Shown here: positions 12,845 to 17,208 of the stretch, piece by piece | How positions within the stretch are numbered: position 1 is the first letter of the stretch | How the letters are laid out: each line of letters starts with the position of its first letter | Origin: Myxococcales bacterium | GTDB taxonomy: Bacteria; Myxococcota_A; Polyangia; Polyangiales; Polyangiaceae | DNA length: 17,208 bases | Direction of reading: 5' to 3' | Assembly (NCBI GenBank): GCA_025362165.1 | Contig: JANYHY010000790.1 | Span: 1-17,208, forward strand | Translations under genes and position numbers: made by a program | Notes under the pieces: generated by a model | What the model was told of the DNA's origin: nothing | What the model saw: only the letters and a program-made list of their open reading frames with translations | Databases searched by the model: none

Positions 12845-15019
12845 ATGGCCAAGAGGCACGCCTTCAAGTTCTTTCGCGCGGGTGGTGTCGATCAGGTTCG
12901 GCTCGACACGGGCGCTGACATCCTCGCGATCGGGGAGCTCGATCAGAAGCTGTGGGTGGCGCTCTCGTGTCCGGTGAGCGGGCTGGAGTTCGACAAGAAG
13001 ACGCTCGAGCTGGTGGACACGGACAACGACGGCCGCATCCGCGCGCCCGAGCTGATCGCGGCGGTCAAATGGGTAGGCCTCGTGCTCAAGGATCCAGACT
13101 CGCTCCTGCTTCGGCACGACAAGCTCGGGCTCTCCGAGATCGATACCAGCAACGAAGAGGGCAAGCGCGTGCACGCGTCGGCCAAACAGATCTTGAAGAA
13201 CCTCGGCAAGAAGGACCTCAAAGAGATCTCGCTGGAAGACACGCTCGACACGGTGAAGATCTTCTCCGCGACCAAGTTCAACGGCGACGGGATCGTGCCT
13301 CCCCTGTCCGCCGACGATCCCGCGCTGCAGAAGACGTTGGAGGACATCATCGCGTGCGTGGGCTCGGAGGCCGATCGCAGCGGCGCGCCAGGCGTATCGC
13401 AGGCGCTCGTCGACGCGTTCTTCGCGGACGCGACCGCGCTCGGCGCATGGTGGAAGCTGGCGGATGACGACGCGGCGAAGCTGCTGCCGCTCGGCGACGC
13501 GACAGACTCGGCAGCGGACGCGTTCCGCGCGGTGAAGATCAAGGTGGATGACTACTTCACACGCTGCAAATTAGCCGCGTTCGACGCGCGCGCCGCCACG
13601 GCGTTGAACCGCGATGAAGCCGAGTTCAGCAAGCTCGCGGGCGCATCGATGAACGCTGCGTCCTCGATCGATTTTCCGCTCGCGCACGTCGAGGCGGATC
13701 GCGCTCTGCCGCTCGAGCGTGGACTCAACCCCGCGTGGGCGGACGCGATCAAGACGCTGCGTGCGGAAGTGATCAAGCCAATACTTGGAGACCGCTCGGC
13801 GCTCGGCGCGGACGACTGGGCGCAGCTCACGAAAAAGCTCGAAGCCCACGAGGCGTGGCGTCAGAACAAACCACCGACCAAGCTCGACGGGCTCGGCAAG
13901 GCGCGCGTGCGCGAGCTCCTCGCCAGCGAAGCGAAGACGAAAGTCGACGAGCTCATCGCGAAGGACAAGGCCCTCGAGTCCGAAGCGAACGCGATCGCGT
14001 CGGTGGAGAAGCTCGTCCGCTTTCACCGCGACCTACACAAGCTGCTCGTGAACTACGTCTCGTTCAGAGAGTTCTACGCGCGGGAGAAGGCCATCTTCCA
14101 GGCGGGTACGCTCTACATCGACGCGCGAAGCTGTGAGCTGTGCATCAAGGTCGCCGACCCCGCCGCGCACTCGGTCCTCGCCTCGCTCTCTCAAGCGTGC
14201 CTCGTGTACTGCGCCTGCACGCGCAAAGGCAGCGCCGAGACGATGCACATCGTGACGACGCTCACAGACGGCGACTCCGATCACGTGATGGTCGGGCGCA
14301 ACGCTATCTTTTACGACCGCGACGGCAACGACTGGGACGCGACCGTCGTGAAGCTCGTCGACAGTCCGATCAGCATCCGCCAAGCGTTTTGGTTGCCGTA
14401 CAAACGCGTCGCCAAGCTCATCGGCCAACAGATCCACAAGTTCGCTTCGTCGCAAGACAAGGCCGCAGAAGAGGCCGCAGCAAAGCACGTAGAGAGCGGC
14501 GCGTCCACGGCGACCACACCCAGCGCAGCTCCCACGCAAGCGTTCGACGCCGCGAAGTTCGCCGGCATCTTCGCCGCGATCGGTTTGGCGATCGGCGCGA
14601 TCGGCACAGCGCTCGCGGCGATCCTGACAGGGTTCTTCGCGCTCACGTGGTGGCAGATGCCGTTCGTCGTGTTGGGTCTCATGCTCCTCATCAGCGGTCC
14701 GTCGATGTTGATCGCGTGGTTGAAGCTCCGCCAACGCAGCATCGGTCCGATCCTCGACGCCGCGGGGTGGGCCGTGAACGCACGTGCGCGGATCAACATC
14801 CCGTTCGGCAAATCGCTGACGAAGCTCGCGACGCTGCCCAAGGGGGCGGAGCGCTCGCTCCACGATCCCTACGCGGACAAGAAGCCAGGATGGATCCTCT
14901 GGCTCCTCATCTTCGTCGTCTTGGGTGCGTTTGCCGCGTGGCGCTTTGGGTACGCGCACATCCTCACCGACGCGCTCAAGCCGCCCGCCGTTACGGCACC
15001 CGCGGCCTCGACGAAGTAG
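12845..15019 (+). CDS. Uncharacterised EF-hand membrane protein with C-terminal transmembrane segments
   Basis: 724 residues. The N-terminus has no signal peptide. A canonical 12-residue EF-hand loop lies at 58-69 (DTDNDGRIRAPE; Asp at loop positions 1, 3 and 5, Gly 6, Ile 8, Glu 12), so calcium binding is likely. A long helical region follows (about 90-420). Next is a motif block with Cys430-x2-Cys433, Cys452 and Cys456-x-Cys458, then TLTDGDSDHVMVGRNA and FYDRDGNDWDATVVK, which may form a second metal site. An Ala-rich linker (about 540-570) leads to two hydrophobic segments (about 572-596 and 599-622) and a third at 682-704. I recall similar uncharacterised proteins in Bacteroidota and Myxococcota but know no function. 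The large N-terminal part is probably cytoplasmic, anchored by the C-terminal segments. It is divergent from the SDR gene and ends at an intrinsic terminator, so it is probably monocistronic. No Shine-Dalgarno precedes the ATG. Confidence 0.85.
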   Translation: MAKRHAFKFFRAGGVDQVRLDTGADILAIGELDQKLWVALSCPVSGLEFDKKTLELVDTDNDGRIRAPELIAAVKWVGLVLKDPDSLLLRHDKLGLSEIDTSNEEGKRVHASAKQILKNLGKKDLKEISLEDTLDTVKIFSATKFNGDGIVPPLSADDPALQKTLEDIIACVGSEADRSGAPGVSQALVDAFFADATALGAWWKLADDDAAKLLPLGDATDSAADAFRAVKIKVDDYFTRCKLAAFDARAATALNRDEAEFSKLAGASMNAASSIDFPLAHVEADRALPLERGLNPAWADAIKTLRAEVIKPILGDRSALGADDWAQLTKKLEAHEAWRQNKPPTKLDGLGKARVRELLASEAKTKVDELIAKDKALESEANAIASVEKLVRFHRDLHKLLVNYVSFREFYAREKAIFQAGTLYIDARSCELCIKVADPAAHSVLASLSQACLVYCACTRKGSAETMHIVTTLTDGDSDHVMVGRNAIFYDRDGNDWDATVVKLVDSPISIRQAFWLPYKRVAKLIGQQIHKFASSQDKAAEEAAAKHVESGASTATTPSAAPTQAFDAAKFAGIFAAIGLAIGAIGTALAAILTGFFALTWWQMPFVVLGLMLLISGPSMLIAWLKLRQRSIGPILDAAGWAVNARARINIPFGKSLTKLATLPKGAERSLHDPYADKKPGWILWLLIFVVLGAFAAWRFGYAHILTDALKPPAVTAPAASTK

Positions 15020-15034
15020 ACGCGTCTCTGCGGG

Positions 15035-15053
15035 CGGATCGCCGATCCGTTTT
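15035..15053 (+). terminator. Intrinsic terminator after the EF-hand protein gene
   Basis: CGGATC (15035-15040) pairs with GATCCG (15044-15049) around a GCC loop and is followed at once by TTTT and a T-rich stretch (TTTTGTGGTTTGTCTG). It lies 15 bp past the stop codon and separates the EF-hand gene from carB. Confidence 0.75.
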
Positions 15054-15106
15054 GTGGTTTGTCTGTAGCGGCGCGACACGGCGCTTGCTACTCGGACACG
15101 CTGGCG

Positions 15107-17208
<2,102 letters not shown>

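Overview
The window is a high-GC, gene-dense stretch of bacterial chromosome. Third codon positions are strongly G/C-biased. It is rich in secreted and lipid-anchored proteins: a TPR/NTPase signalling protein, Cys-rich repeat lipoproteins, a DUF6600-type lipoprotein, a papain-like lipoprotein and a LysM/DUF882 protein. This mix is typical of Myxococcota, probably Polyangiales or relatives. The assignment is by protein-family flavour only; there is no rRNA or other marker besides carB.

Layout. 1-2499 (-) is the N-terminal 833 codons of a STAND-type ATPase with a C-terminal TPR array, running off the left edge. It is divergent, across 51 bp, from 2551-5178 (+), a large exported protein related to phosphodiester glycosidases that appears to carry two degenerate copies of that fold. 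Next is 5247-6641 (+), a lipoprotein with six 8-cysteine Stig1-like repeats and a conserved-looking C-terminal domain. It converges on 6647-7678 (-), a LysM plus DUF882/M15-type murein peptidase, which is divergent from 7689-9140 (+), a papain-family (C1A) lipoprotein. The stop codon of the C1A gene lies inside a 44-bp ATTG/ATCG microsatellite.

9234-12776 is a minus-strand block that could be one transcript: SDR oxidoreductase, DUF6600-like Trp-rich lipoprotein with a long proline tail, a protein made of four tandem ~91-residue helical repeats, and the 5'-truncated remnant of a Cys-rich secreted protein. Divergent from it, 12845-15019 (+) encodes a 724-residue protein with a canonical EF-hand near the N-terminus, a Cys-rich motif and three C-terminal membrane segments. 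It ends at a clear intrinsic terminator. 15107-17208 (+) is the first 700 codons of carB (carbamoyl-phosphate synthase large subunit), the only housekeeping gene, with no carA beside it.

Two observations cut across the genes. Nine of the ten intact starts chosen here lack a visible Shine-Dalgarno sequence, the exception being the Stig1-like lipoprotein. Most of the accessory proteins are predicted to act at the cell envelope. I see no CRISPR array, tRNA, rRNA, IS element or phage gene. No obvious multi-gene defence or biosynthetic system is present. The most novel-looking items are the four-fold repeat protein and its block, the duplicated glycosidase-like protein, and the EF-hand membrane protein.
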